From the NCBI GenBank assembly GCA_905221605.1, contig CAJNDS010000258.1, forward strand, positions 966,092-1,030,091: a DNA stretch of 64,000 nt. The letters are read 5' to 3'. The stretch is from Symbiodinium natans. Its lineage: Eukaryota; Sar; Dinophyceae; Suessiales; Symbiodiniaceae. Position 1 is the first letter of the stretch; every line of letters begins with the position of its first letter. The notes under the pieces are model-generated. The model saw only the letters and a list, made by a program, of their open reading frames with translations, made no database searches and was not told the DNA's origin. Positions 46,142 through 59,103 of this stretch are shown here, one piece after another. The translations under genes were made by a program, and so were the position numbers.

Positions 46142-48359
46142 CTGCAGTTCGCTTGATCTGCAGGTGGTGAACGTCGCCCTCCCTGGGCTAGAAGAGTATG
46201 ATGCTGCAAAGCTTTTCCTGCAGCGCATGCACAGGACAGGAGATGGCTTCAGGATTCGCATGGGTGGTCCCACTTCTGGGGGTTGTAGCCAGCTTTCTAG
46301 GCATCACATCTGTATCGTCTAGTATCCTCAAGATTCCTCAGAAAAATAGCCTTTGTTGCTGTGACTCAGTAAGACCATCTAAGACCGTGGCGGCCTGACA
46401 CCGGAAGGGATGGCGTGTCCGTATTGCAGAGACTGGGCGCAAACCCGCGCACCATGGAAGAAGAGGTTGGAACAGAGTGTGGAAGCTCGCACTAATGAGT
46501 GTCAGAAAATCAGCATGCGGACTCCAAGACTAGCTGGCTATGCCCTCCAACAAGAGGCTCGATCTTGCATGGGCTTTGGAGCCCCCCCCCCCGGCAAGTG
46601 CCGACATCGTTTGTCACGCCTCCTCTGGTTATGGAACCCAGATCTTTTGACGGGATTGTAAGGTTGCAAGCCGGCGGCCAGAAGATGTCATGGGCTTGCC
46701 TCGACATTTTTTGGTAGAGTGTGGGTACTTGTAATATTTGAAGATTGCGATACAAAATCCGACCTCGAGCCGGGTCGGAAACAGCCAATCCATGTTTGAA
46801 AGCACCCTGACAAGGGAAACTCCCCAACATGATGCAGACACTCGCCGGTGTAAATGCATAAACTTGCCCGACAAACGCTCACCGAAATGTAATCGCGTTG
46901 GACTCACAGCATACACCTACACACCCAACGAAGAAGTCGAACGCCTCAAACACACTCCCTTCCCCGGAATTCGCCTCGCACGGTGTGGCTGCGATGTCCG
47001 TAGAACTTACTTGCTTTCTTCGCTCCAGCAAGTTTGCGTTGATACCGTGGTGCACAGGAGAAGTATGCACAGCAGACCAAACGCGTAGCCGCATAGCCTT
47101 GACGCAACAAGGACGGCGCACAAAGCCCGAAGGGTCACCAACAAGCCGCACTACAGCAACCATTGATAAGTGTGATGCTACAGGCTTCGCTTCAAGGCTT
47201 CGCAGATGGCCGCCAAGAAGAACACTTCATGAAGCTTGCAGCTCCTTGCAGCTCCTTGCAGCATCTGTGCAGGAAGCTGGAAGCGCAAGACTTCCCGGCG
47301 GATCCCATGGGGAGTGCAGATGCAGGCGGAGGAGTCCAGAGCCGAGAAATGGGTGCTACAACTTGTACTACTCGTACTTGGCATACTTGTTGTGCACGGA
47401 CTTGAGGACACTTAACTGCAGATCCACTTGTACAACCTTAGCAGACTTGGGATTGTTAGGACCTGGCATCATCGTTCGACATAGACTTAGACTTTTGACG
47501 AAGGGAGGTTGCGCTACCTAAACGCGATGCTCACAAAGAGCACCTTCCATTCTATTTGCACATGATTGGAAACACGAACACACTCACTAGCACTGTTGCT
47601 TTGGTTACTTTGCGCGTGAGCAATGTGTGGGCCGTGCTTGAAGTCATTGCGGGAACGGAAGTGAATGACGGGGATTTTCAGTTCCCTTTATGAAAATCAG
47701 GCAGGCGGCAGCGTGTTGCCACTAGTGACGGATAATAGCAGTGCTGAACACTTCCTCTGCAAAGGCTCCTTCGCCATCGATTCCTCGCGGGGTGCTGGTG
47801 CCAACCCCAGATTCGCGAGGAATTTGTGTGCAGAGTTTGCGGCATCGGACCAGCGTGACCCTCATGGCCAGTCGGATTGGTCATAGGAGCTTCCACACTG
47901 AAGTAGAGAGGTTGAACAATGGACTCGTACGCAGTGTATGATGTATGAGTCTGTATGAGTGAAAGTGAAAGAAGCAGCCCATGTGCATTAGGCGCTCTCT
48001 TTCTGACTTTTGGACTGTGTCTGCCTGTGGAGAGAATCGTAGTCGCCATGCGATAGAGTTGAAAGAGTATCTACATGCACATTAGACTATTGGCAGTAGT
48101 AACAGTGAAGCTGGGGGTTACTAGTATATGATGGCAAGTACTTCATTATGGCAAGCAAAGCTTCTAATGAGATGCGGCACTTTCTCTTGGAAGCCTGAAT
48201 GGGACGCAGATCACATGGCACTTAGGCTGCTGGACGTATTACGATGTATTACGTATGTCCGGACTCGACAGCGAAGAGTTTACATCAACACCTTGTTTCC
48301 CAAGTCCTACAACTTGACAACTAGACATGTACTTGTTCAATGCGCACCAACACCAGGTC
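46142..48359. other. No gene confidently recognised
   Basis: A 207-residue + frame at 46898-47521 is the longest open stretch, but it is rich in Ser/Thr/Arg/Cys and has no motif. Competing frames are equally open, so it is not called. Confidence 0.4.
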
Positions 48360-48557
48360 GCTGGTTTGGCTGATCCGGTTAGAGATCCCAATCCCAAACC
48401 CCACATCCCCATGGCGTTTGATCAGGAAGCTGCCATCCAGAGATTGAAGGGCCATCCCCTGCTCCACCGCCACTCGGTCTGAGTAGTGTTGCTCTGTACC
48501 TTGGGATGTAAGCTCACTGCCGATGCCACGAGACATCCAATGAATAAATTCCAGCAA
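48360..48557 (-). CDS. Possible exon on the minus strand, unrecognised
   Basis: The - strand frame reads a protein-like stretch containing ELTSQGTEQHYSDRVAVEQG and LDGSFLIKRHGDVGFGIGI. No family is recognised and splice sites are not fixed. Confidence 0.22.
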
Positions 48558-51500
48558 AGAAGTTGGTGGCTAAACGCGCAGCAACACTAGTCATTAACAC
48601 TGAGCAAAGTTGATGTTGTTTCCATGTTGTTTCCAATTCCAACACCCCTATCACACCCCTCTTTCTGGGACCGTGCTGGGATCCTTGTTGGGGCCCCTCT
48701 GTGGAACCTTTCCTGGGACCCCCCCCGGCGACCCCCCTTTTATTTGAAAACTCCTTTCCTGTCCTGGGCCTTGGCCTGTGGGCCGGCCCGGCTGCCGAGG
48801 TGGCGGGCGTAAGCGTTTACAATGTGTTAAAGCTTCGGGTTGGTTCAAGTTTGTTTCTGCAGTGTTGGAGTCTGGGAATCAATACTTACCTGTGTTTGGG
48901 GAGTGGGGCGGTCATATCTGTTTCTGTACCATTTCTGCGTCAGCTTAGGCAGATACCCCACTCAATGACTTATGAAGACGACGATGACGACGACTACTAT
49001 TACTTCTCCTCCACCTACTACTGCTTGGAAGAGCTATTTCATACTTCTGCTGCGTCTTTCTGGATACTCATGCGCCTCTTCTCAGTGGGAACAGCATAGT
49101 ATGTTTACCTTGGACAAAATGAGTTCGTTCGGAGTTGCAACAAGTTGGTTCTTTCCACTCCCTTCATCAACAGAACGGCTTTGCGGATGACATATCCACA
49201 TACAATAGGCTCGGTGTCTTGCCTGACCTTCGTAGCGTGTTGAAGCTACATGTACAATCTTCAAACCATCCCTGTAAGGAATGTCGCTGAATCAACCATC
49301 ACCGAGTGGGTTTTCCTGTCATATTCTGGCAAGCCCCCCCCCCCCCCCCACAAACAAGACTACAACCCCCTCCCCAAACCCTCTGCAATTGTTTTTTTTT
49401 TGCGGCCCCCACCAGAGAGATTGAATCAATCAGGGCGGAGGGGGGGTTTCTTCATGGCAAGTGAACATTGCCCTTTGTACAGGCACAGGGCTGGGCGCGA
49501 CCAGGACTTTCAACAGCAACTCCCTGCCTAACATTTCGAACCCTGTAGCTGAAATGTTCAGTGCCCAGGTCTAGCAGGCCACCCAGCCAAGATTCGTGAG
49601 GTGCTGCCCTTAAACCTTGTTTGGTGTTGCAAGGAGTCCCTTTCGGATGGAGTGAGACACTCTTGTCGACGTGCATTCAGATTGCTTTGCAAGTGCGGCA
49701 ATGAACATTCCAAATGTCTTGATCAGACATCATGTGAGGCGGACTTGCCATGGTGAACCAAACGGTAGCTGAGTTGAAAGCGATACTGCGCGTGTTGCGC
49801 CTAATCCATGTGATTTTGTGGCTGCGGGCGTTGCTGGACAGGTTGCCTCCCGCGTTGTCCCTGATGGGCCCAACTTGATAGAGTTGGCTCAGCAGCTGGA
49901 GGTCAGCGCAAGCTTTTGATATGCAAAAGAGTCTGTATGAGTCAGAGATAATCGCAGTCACCTAGTCGCCGGCCTGATCATTGTGCAAATCAACAGCTTA
50001 TAGATCTGCAAGCAGCTTTTCGGTTGGCGCTTTCTTCAATCATTTCGGCCGCGTGAAGGGCCTTCAACGTAGTGCATTCCGGGGATGCGGTCCTGCTTTC
50101 ACCCACATTAGCTGCCATCATTCCAGTGCCTCAAGTGCTACTATGTTGCTATGTCATGCTCAGGGGGCTCGGGTTGTGCTCCAAGCTTTTTCGTGTTCTT
50201 TCGTGGCGCCCTTGTGCCAGGCGGAAGACCGAAGCTGAGACTCTGTCCCGTACCTCACGGTGCCTTCGTGTCACCGTGGGACGGTTCTGCATGAGATGAA
50301 AGGCTCAAGGCGCGGGGGGCTCTTCGAGAATTTATCATCTGCTGTTTCTTTGGCTTCGCGCAGGGCTTGCTGGCCTGTGAGTCAAGAGTTCCGGTGTGGA
50401 GTCATGCAGGTCTCCATCAAGCCACCTCTCGGCAACCCTCGTCTTTCTATGCCCAACGTTCTTTCTCGTCTGCTCCAGAGCCAACAATACCGAGCCAGAG
50501 AGAGGGAGAGAGAGAGAGACCGGGGACCTTTTGTCGGGGGTCCCCTCAAGCGTGCGGCAGAAGAAGAAGAAGAAGGGAGAGACTGGCTTCATGTGTACGA
50601 ATTGTTGGGGGAGTACTGTACCCGAGCTAGTCAAGACTAGCAGTCATGCATCGGCGTCACACAGGCAGCCGGCACGTTGGGGGGAAGGTGGAAACGATAA
50701 GATTCATGGGAATGGGGGGGTCCTATTTCCCGAAGAATCAAAGACTCGCCTTAGTCAGGGGTCCAGGTCCCGTGCAGCTATTGGGCTATAGCCGCAAGAA
50801 AGAGAAAAGAGCGAATGGAGCCACCTCCTTCCAACAGAACCCTGCTCACTCATCTGCTGCAGTTCGCATTTCCAGTTCCATGCATTGGATACCTTGCTGG
50901 CTCATCTGGTTGCGGTTTTGGAGAATCCAGTCTGTGCAGGCCGGACTTTCAACACATGGCAGGCCAGGTTGTTCGGCGGAACTTTTTGAAGCTTGACAGC
51001 TTTGCAAGTCACTCTGGCGATCGCCGTTCCTGTAGCATGATGACATTTCGCGTCAACCGGGCTTCGTAGCATCTAGTCAATGCCCCCTCATTTCAACACC
51101 CCTCCCTTCCCCCCCCCCTCCCCCCCAAGAAAAAGAGTTACGACTAGAAAATTGTTACAATTACGAGCTAATTCTCAAGGAGTTCTGGTACTGAGCTTGG
51201 GTGTGGGAAAATGTATGTTTGGAATAAAGTCGGGGGCAGCACGAACTTCCCAGCTTCATTCACCATGATTCCAGGTCAGAGAGTTTCCTGCCGCCTAGTG
51301 CAGAAGGAGGCTGGGTGAGCAACACTTGAATCAGCGTTTGCAGCTGTGAAGTCTGAGCTCCAAGCAGGGCAAGAAAGGTATACAAACTACAAAGGCAGGG
51401 AAGCATGCCACAAGAGGCCCAAATGCGCTTCTTACATCTGTAGTTGTCCAAGAACGTTAAACTGCGTATGATGTTCCTTGAGTCCTCCTTGCCATCTCCA

Positions 51501-53780
51501 CATACCGCAGAGGCAAAGCGAAGCTGCATCGTTATTTCGAGCTGCTTACCTGCACTGATCGATACCTCTGCGCGCTGTGCTTACAATTGAGGGCAATTTT
51601 TGTGAGGCATGTAAATGTAGGCTACGGCCAGATTTCGATAGCCTTCGACAACAACCTTCGGACCTTATGCCCCAGCGAGTTGAGGCTGAAAGTGCCATGC
51701 AATGCAAGAAGTGGCTTACAGTCTTGGTGCATGCATTCGCAAGTTGCACAGCCAGTAAGCTCTGAGCTTCGTTCTCTTCATCCGCTTCTCGTAGACACGG
51801 CATGGTCATTATTCTTGATCACGGTAACCACAACCATCCAGCAAGGGAACTCAGTTGCAACGGAAAGAAGTTGAAGCTTCAGCTCTGCCCTCGGAAGCCG
51901 CTCCCAACCCCGAACTCTAGCTCAACCGTTTTGTCAGCCCATCTTTACCCCGAGCTTTTCCAGGTGCTGTTGTACAGTGTGACGACCCTTCCTGATCAGA
52001 GCGTGCCGGACCGAAAGGGAGACTCTAAGGTTTTGGTTCGAGGTGCCAAGGTCGGTCGCACAAAGGCCGATCGGAAGCTTTCATCGGGTGCGAACCGATA
52101 GAGGGTAACCATTGGCTTATGTTAGTGTTTGTCTTAGTGGTGATGCTGATGCAGCCTGATAGCTATGGGTTTTTTAGCCAGTATTACTCACGCTGAGATG
52201 CATTCTGAGCACTTTCTGTTAGGCTCGGGAACGCTTTTTTGATCTCTGACACTTCAGTCTGCCTGTAACAGTGAAGGCGTGATGGCAAAAACATGGCAGT
52301 CAGCCCTGGGTACTTCCGAGTGCAATGGGCAGGTTAACCTGTGTGCACTATGTGTGCTGCTGCCTGAGATGTCTGCATGCCTTTCACTGATGGTCATCAA
52401 CGCCCAGCCTCGCGGTGCTCTGCGCGTGTCTCCTTCATTCGAAGCGTCAGTTGGGATATTGAAACAATAAAGGGCGCATACGTCAGCAACCATACAGTAA
52501 GGTTAGCAGCATCTTCATCATCGCGTCGGTCGCTTTCTAATACATGCACAGGTAAGACGCACTTGCAATTGAGGTTAGAATGATCATCTGGTACACGGAC
52601 ATTTGTTTTGCACAATGTTCTGGCCCAATCCTGGATCGCGTAGGAAGGAAGGCCCCATTTCACGACAACAATTAATTAAGGGCGACGAGGTTGCATGCCG
52701 GATCAGGTTCGAGCAGCCGAAAACCGTCAGGTGCATGCTGCTTAAAGAAGCGAGGAGAATCGAGGAGACATGTCTGGGGATTGAAAAGCCTTAAACCCTT
52801 CAATGATGCTTCGAGGGAGATTCGGCCATTTTGTCAGGTGCCAGCGTCCTAATTCAACCTGCTTCTTGTGGCGTGGGCGTTGACCCGTGGTGCCATGTTC
52901 GGCAGGTGGTTTTAACTAAAGACGCTTGCAGCCACCTGATATCACAGCCCACTAGGGCCAGGCTACGCTGACGCAGCCACCGAACCACCCCAACAAAGCT
53001 GAAAAAAGAGATGGAGAGATGGAGAGAACACCTGAAGCCCTAATTTCGAAAATCTAAGTTGACACGCGTGAGCTTGTGGTTCAGGACTTCCGATTAGGTC
53101 GTGGGAGCTGCTCTTCCTGGCCCTGTTGGGCTTCCAGCCTTTCGTGTCTCACTCTTTTGAGAGGAGCTTGCATGTCAGCATCAGCAGTATCAGTATGAGC
53201 ATGGTCCTGGCTCCTGGGCTGTATAGATGGTATGAGTATACACATCAACCTGCGAGTGCTCTACTTAAACCACGAGGGCGGAAATTTCACGTGTAGATAA
53301 TGTAGATGTTATGTAACTTATGTAACCTGTCTCCCAAACACTCGGTCGCGCCAGTGTTGGCTTCATGCGGTGCATGCAGTCTTTTGTCATATCTTCGATT
53401 CTGGGGCTTGAGTTCATGGTAGCCTGCGCGCAGCATTTGTTGAGCCAAACGTTAACTGTTTGTAAACGATCAAGAAGGTGAATGTGCAACGAGTCAAGTG
53501 AGCTCATAGAAGTGTGAGGTCAACTCCGCAACATACATCTACCCACTGAGGGTGGGTACATGCAGACAAGTTTATGTCAAACCGGAAGCCGGTCCAAACA
53601 GGACCCCCTGCCAGACGGATGAAAGTACGTGTTAGAAAAACCAGTGGCCATCGAGATCAAGGGTATGTTCGAGGTTTGTCATGTTTAGATACAGAAGAGT
53701 ACGTAGCATAGATAGTTAAGTGAACATGTGCATGAGGTATGAATTAGGCATGCCCCTCTATATACATACAGTGTGCACGC
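48558..53780. other. No gene confidently recognised
   Basis: Short frames only. A C16 run lies at 49334-49349, a GA run near 50500-50520 and C runs near 51107-51126. A + frame ending near 52101 (YPELFQVLLYSVTTLPDQS...) is weakly protein-like but has no motif. Confidence 0.45.
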
Positions 53781-53995
53781 ACTTGTGTGTGTGTGTGTGT
53801 GTGTGTGTGTCTGTGTCTGTGTCTGTGTCTGTGTTTGTGTTTGTGTTTGTGTTTGTGTTTGTGTTTGTGTTTGTGGTGGTGTTTGATCGTTTGTTTGTTT
53901 GTTTGTTTGTTTGTTTGCTTGCTTGTTTGTTTGTGTGTGTGTGTGTGTGCGCGTGTGTGCGTGTGTGTGTGTGTGTGTGCGCGTGTGTCAATTGC
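53781..53995. repeat. Compound GT-rich microsatellite with ordered unit changes
   Basis: The tract goes from (GT)n (53784-53810) to (GTGTCT)n, then (GTGTTT)n (about 53830-53872), then (GTTT)n (about 53890-53935) and back to (GT)n with gc interruptions (to about 53990). Cys/Val-rich and His/Thr-rich open frames across it are by-products. Confidence 0.88.
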
Positions 53996-54428
53996 TTCGG
54001 GTTGCACTTCTCTGTTGGTTGACAAACCGCTGAACCATATACAGTATCCATTTCAGCTGGCTCTAGCGGCGTCAATTCAAATACTGAATGCAAATAAGGT
54101 CAAGTGTCTTAAGCTTAGTTAGATTACATAGGTCAAACAAATTGTCCGGTCTACAACCCCTGTTTTGCATTAGGCCTTTTCAGGGGAGCTGTATGCATGT
54201 ATGTGTGCATGTGTTTGCACATAGTCACACACACATGAACGCCATGATGTTCGTTACTTGGCTTGATGTGTTAATGCCCGTCACGATTGCTGGACACATT
54301 ACACACATAAACCCTGTTGTGGACAGGGCATGGAGAGACCCCACATGCTACCTTGTCACTGTCACCTTTTCTGGAGCCCGCCGGATGCCGCCTGCTATCA
54401 CAAGGCATGCCAAGCACACTAGGAGTCA

Positions 54429-56784
54429 CTAGGAGTGTTGGAGATGCGTGGTCCATTCCTTGAGTTGATGTTTCGACGTACCCAATGATCTTGGACAGAC
54501 CGGATGAGCTATTTGGATTTTGGACATTATTTGGTTCTTCTCGGGACTATGTAGGCTGTGGAGTTTTGAATGGACCTCAGTACTCCGAAATATCTGCGTA
54601 GGCCGCCCCACGATTAGACAAGCCGCTCGCCTGGGATGCAAAGCGATGTCGAGATCTTCTGCAAAGGAAACCACTTCCGGAGCAACAGTTGCACCCTGAT
54701 CCTTCGACTCGTCAGCCTTTGTCATTTCGTCTCGTGTGGGGTGCCGGAGTGGAGATCTCATGACGTTGTTTGGACGCGCATATAGCTTTGCTGCGAACTT
54801 TGGGTCGGCATCCACGTTGGACGCCGGACCTAATGTAGGCGCTGCTTGCGACTGCGGGTTGTTAGGATGCACTGCTCGACAGGCTGGGCATGGCTCAATG
54901 TCTAAGGCCCTTCCGCTGCACAATCTCCGGACTTGAGTCTTTTACTCGTAGGTCTTTCTCTGGATGCATTCCGAACATTACTCAGCAAAGCAACATCCAG
55001 ACGCGACACTTCGCAAACCCAGCAGAAGACGCGCAACACACTATTGCCTGTTGTCCCATATTCAAACTTCTCATGGTCACTAAACCGATACGTGTTAGAT
55101 GCAGCAGAGCTCTTAAGAGCTCTGCAAATCAACTTGGACAGCACCCTCACCACCTTCAAGACATAACTACAATACATCACACAGCCACTAGAAACACTAG
55201 AACGAAATTTGAACTACACACACTGTTGAGGCAGGCCTGGCTGTCGATGGATTGCCGCACCACTGGGCGGACTGTCGAGAAGCGTAACGAGTGATCGAGA
55301 AACCTTGCGTATCCTGCCCTGAGTCACTAGGACGTCAAGTGACGTGACCAACCATAGCCACAGCCAATTTTCAAAGTATTGTGGCTACAATATCTCCTGC
55401 AGACTGACTACTGCAAGAAGGGCTTGATTTTTGTTGGAGCACTAAAGTCGTGTGCAAGTCTTCAACACACGCATTGAACTACAAACATGGAACGCACCTC
55501 CAATCATCGGTTCGAGCTGTTCGAAGCCTGGTGAGGGTTTCAACAAAGTGGCCTTCCATGCAAGTGCCAGGTAGTCTAGGAGGTAGACGGAGTCGATCTC
55601 ACATGTTTGCCTGGATGCGACCTTCGCTGTGCACACCCTCCGGAAAGGCTCGGTGAATGCAGGCGACAGGCAGCAGGTTGCTCCTGCCAAGCGACTGTAG
55701 GCCACCAGATTCAGTGATGTTCCCAGGAGTGCATCAACTCCCGACATAGGGGTCAGTCCTGTAAGAGTTTGTTGGGACCCATGCTGTGCCTTCAATCGCA
55801 GCAGTTGCAGTGCTGTGGGTGGCGAAACCCTCAACCACAGATACAACGTGGCTGCCTCCTTCTACCACCCAGTCCTCCCATGAGCATCGAACCGTAAGAC
55901 CCTGCCTCGGTATGGCTCAATATATCGCCTTCTCCAAAGAATGCTTTTGCTTGCAGGTCAACCTCGCAGAATCCAAGCCTAGACTTAAACGAAGCAGCAG
56001 GAGTCGGGTTCTTTTGGGGTGTCCTTCCGCCTTGAAACTCCCGACACTGACGGAAATCGTGGTGGAGCGCCGACAGCACTGCGAGGTGAACACGTAGGAC
56101 CACTGCGTAGATGCCTCCTTCCAGTGAGGCTTTCAATTGTTCAGGAGATTCAGGCTTCAGCGTCATGGTCTGCTGTGGGCAGTCAGACTCGAAATACACA
56201 ATGAGCAGCAGCAAGAACATTTCGGGCCTTAGAGGAAGCTTGACAGTAGGAGTTGCAGAGGCCGTATCGGGCGTATCGTTGGAGGTAATGAGCAGAGCCA
56301 GAGCTGGCATGAAGAGGCGTGCCTGGCAGTTGAGATGCTCGATCTACTTTACACCTTTGCGGCTTTACAACGGACATGACTTTAGCCTTCAAGAATGTGG
56401 GCTTCAAGTCAATGACAGCAAGGACATGCAAGGACAATGTTCTAGGGATTCTGGGGGGCGGCTTCTGGCGGACGGCTCCATCTTCAGGCACTTGACACTA
56501 CATGGCCCCATGGCCTTTCCGGAAGCCTTCCACCTGCAACTGCCTTCATAATTGGGTTCATTGGGTTCTGGCTCCGGCTCTTGAACCTGTTGAACCTGTT
56601 GAACCTGTTGAGGGAGCTTCGATTTCACGAGCTCCACTGAGGCCGATTCATTTGAGATCTTTGAGACTTGACGGATTAAAACGTCAAGGGCCATGATAAC
56701 TTCCGATGTAGGACACGGCCAGCCGTTGCAAAGTTCAGATGCCTCCAGGAATCCCCAAGCATCCCCCCCGTTTGAGAGGTTCAC
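54429..56784 (-). CDS. Possible multi-exon gene on the minus strand, unrecognised
   Basis: Several consecutive minus-strand stretches read like exons. About 56700-56540 contains LDVLIRQVSKISNESASVEL and a QQV repeat, with a GTGGAA donor-like end. About 56310-55980 includes LPLRPEMFLLLLIVYFESD and LKPESPEQLKASLEGG. About 55846-55450 is another. About 54900-54610 contains DADPKFAAKLYARPNNVM and PEVVSFAEDLDIALHP, with a GCGAGC donor-like end. The shared strand and texture suggest one gene running leftward, but no domain is recognised and no complete splice chain was worked out. Confidence 0.28.
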
Positions 56785-57390
56785 GCACTAAAGTCCTGCG
56801 GCCTTGAGCGCGCAGTCTGCATGGCGTCGATGGAGCTTCGGCCTGTTCTGAGCCAGGATGAGCCCTTCCGGCTGCCGTCCCAAACAGCAAAGCGCACCTC
56901 GTGCAAGCAGCAGTCAGAGGAACCCCAGTGAACATTGCTTCAGAGCAGGAAGGTTTTCACAAGTGGTCGTAAGTCCAACTGCCGCGCCCGAAAGCCATCA
57001 CCTTGAATTAAAAAGTCAAAACAAAGATGTTGGATGGAGTGATGGAAGCACAGCACTATCGTCTTAGGATTCTTAAGATTTCTGTTCTTGAGATCAGCTA
57101 AGGCCAGGGTGAGTCACCCAATTGATTGTAACAAATTTAGGGCGCGAACTGGAGGAGCAGTCAACCTAACTACGTGCTGTCGAATCCAGCTATCATCCTT
57201 GAGGCCATGCCGGCCCATACCTTCAAGTTGCAGCCTTCACCTCTCTAGCGAAGGGTGTTTTAGAGGGATGACACCAAGTCCAGGCTCACGGGACAAGCCT
57301 TCCGCCATGCTTGTGACTTGTGCTGCCAGCCTCCGGCAGCCTCCGGCAGCCGAGCCTCCGGCAGCCTGACATTTCAATACCGGCAGACAG

Positions 57391-57420
57391 GACTATGCTG
57401 ACGACACGGTCGTCATTCGG
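57391..57420 (+). pseudogene. Reverse-transcriptase relic (YADD motif)
   Basis: The + frame reads DYADDTVVIR. YADD followed by a hydrophobic TVVI-like strand is the catalytic core of reverse transcriptases of non-LTR retrotransposons. The frame is closed by stops at 57367 and shortly after 57435, so only a fragment remains. No other RT motif was found beside it. A chance match is possible but unlikely for this string. Confidence 0.4.
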
Positions 57421-59103
57421 CCACGTCCACGGATCGTAGGATGATCAGGCGCTTCCCCCCCCCCCCCCCGTCTTACGGCTCCGACCTTTGGTCTGGTTGT
57501 GGGTTAGTTCCTTCCCTGCAAACTCCAACCCCGGGGGGGGCACGCCTAGAGGATGTTGTAATGCTGAGTAAGCTTCTGATAGCATACAGAGAGCTGAGCA
57601 CCTTTGAAGTTGCTTTTCGTAGTATCAGCTCCAGCTACAGTCACTTAGTCGAGTGCCCCGGAGTCCTGAAAGCCTCTGCCTGACCTGAGTTTTCCAAGAT
57701 GCTTGCTCGGTGTATGGGAGTCTCCCAATGCAGGGCCCATGAGAGTTGTCGGATGATGGCTTTAGACTCAGAGGAGGCCTGTGCTTGGACTCTTTCTTCA
57801 CTGGCGTTGCTGCACGCCCGTGTTTCTACAAGTAATGGCATTTCGTTCAATCCCACTCGGCATGCTTATCAGGCTAACGATGTAGGTAGGAGCTTGCAGC
57901 GCTCCGGACACAGGAGCAAAGCCGCTTTGTTGTTGTCAACTGCCCATCTTTCCCTCATCTTCTATTGATCCAAGATGTTGATCAAGGAATCCGACTATCT
58001 GAACCCAGAGCCGCCTCGGCTTGAATCAATGACAATGCAGCAACTGTATCAACTATGAAGTCTATACCTCCGACCCATGATGAGTGCACTCCGCCTTGTT
58101 CAGCACATTCGTCAGGAAACCGCGCACAGCAATTGGATTGGCACCCAGGCATTGGGAAAGTCCCATGAGAGCGCTCGAAGGAACATCCTAAGATGGTGGA
58201 CTTCGTACCGTGCACAAAGTGCCTAGAGAGGACCGCCTCACGAGTTGGGCAGGTGATAAAGGAGGCGCCCGGAAAGCACAAAAGGGCTGGTGCACTGCGG
58301 GAGTTGGCCTGCATGACCGAGAATAGTACCTTAAAGCCGGGATGCATTAGTGCATCTTGTTGGTGCAGTCTGAAGAGTTGAGCCTTTTGTTGAACGCCGG
58401 CTGACCTGACTCTTGTGATCTCTCCAACGTTCCAACAGATTCTAGCTCGGGAAACCCTTCAAACAGCAGAGGTAGGTCCCTGGGCTTTCGATCCTCGGGG
58501 GGTCGAGTTGTAGAGGCGTCAGGTGGCACTTTTTCAGGGCAAATGAGGCGGGTGATCTATGAGGCTGTGGTTGTTTGATGGTGTGTTGGCAAGTGCTCTG
58601 CAATCCTAAGTCAGCAAGGTCTTTCTGGAAAGCTACTCAATGCGACATTGTTGGGATCCGAAGACCTGCAGTTGTCAGGCCTTGGCATAATTAGACCCAC
58701 AGGCCGCACCACAAAAACCCTGTAGAAGCAACACATCACAGAGCTCAAGGAGCCCACTAAATCGGCTTGCATCTGCACTTGAGGGCATGGTCAGTGATGC
58801 TCAGAGTTCTTGGGTTCAAGATTGCAGAATGTTGCAAAGCATCTGCTTCGAAAGCGGTCACGGCAAGCTAGCAAGCTAAGCAACAGTGAACACAGCGCTC
58901 AAGTTACCCTCAGGCCCTTGCAACGATTGTTGTCGGCAATGCTCCAGGCACCTTTATCTTATCCTATTCACTGCAATTCTGCCCTGGGGTCAATGAGCAC
59001 ACAAATCCCCTAAGTCCCTGATCTTTTCGGCCCCCATATCACGTAAGCCGCATGCTGGTACATTGGTGTTTGAGCACTCGTCTTCGCGCAGCGCATCCGA
59101 GGG
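57421..59103. other. No gene confidently recognised
   Basis: A C15 run lies at 57455-57469 and a short G run near 57532-57539. Three 10-base gcctccggca repeats lie just upstream, near 57330-57362. Only short frames otherwise. Confidence 0.45.

Noticed and set aside
46898-47521. 207-codon + frame
   Set aside because: No motif, mixed Ser/Arg/Cys composition, and competing open frames on both strands; not distinguishable from chance.
53720-54122. Cys/Val-rich and His/Thr-rich frames over 90 codons
   Set aside because: They are translations of a GT-rich microsatellite.
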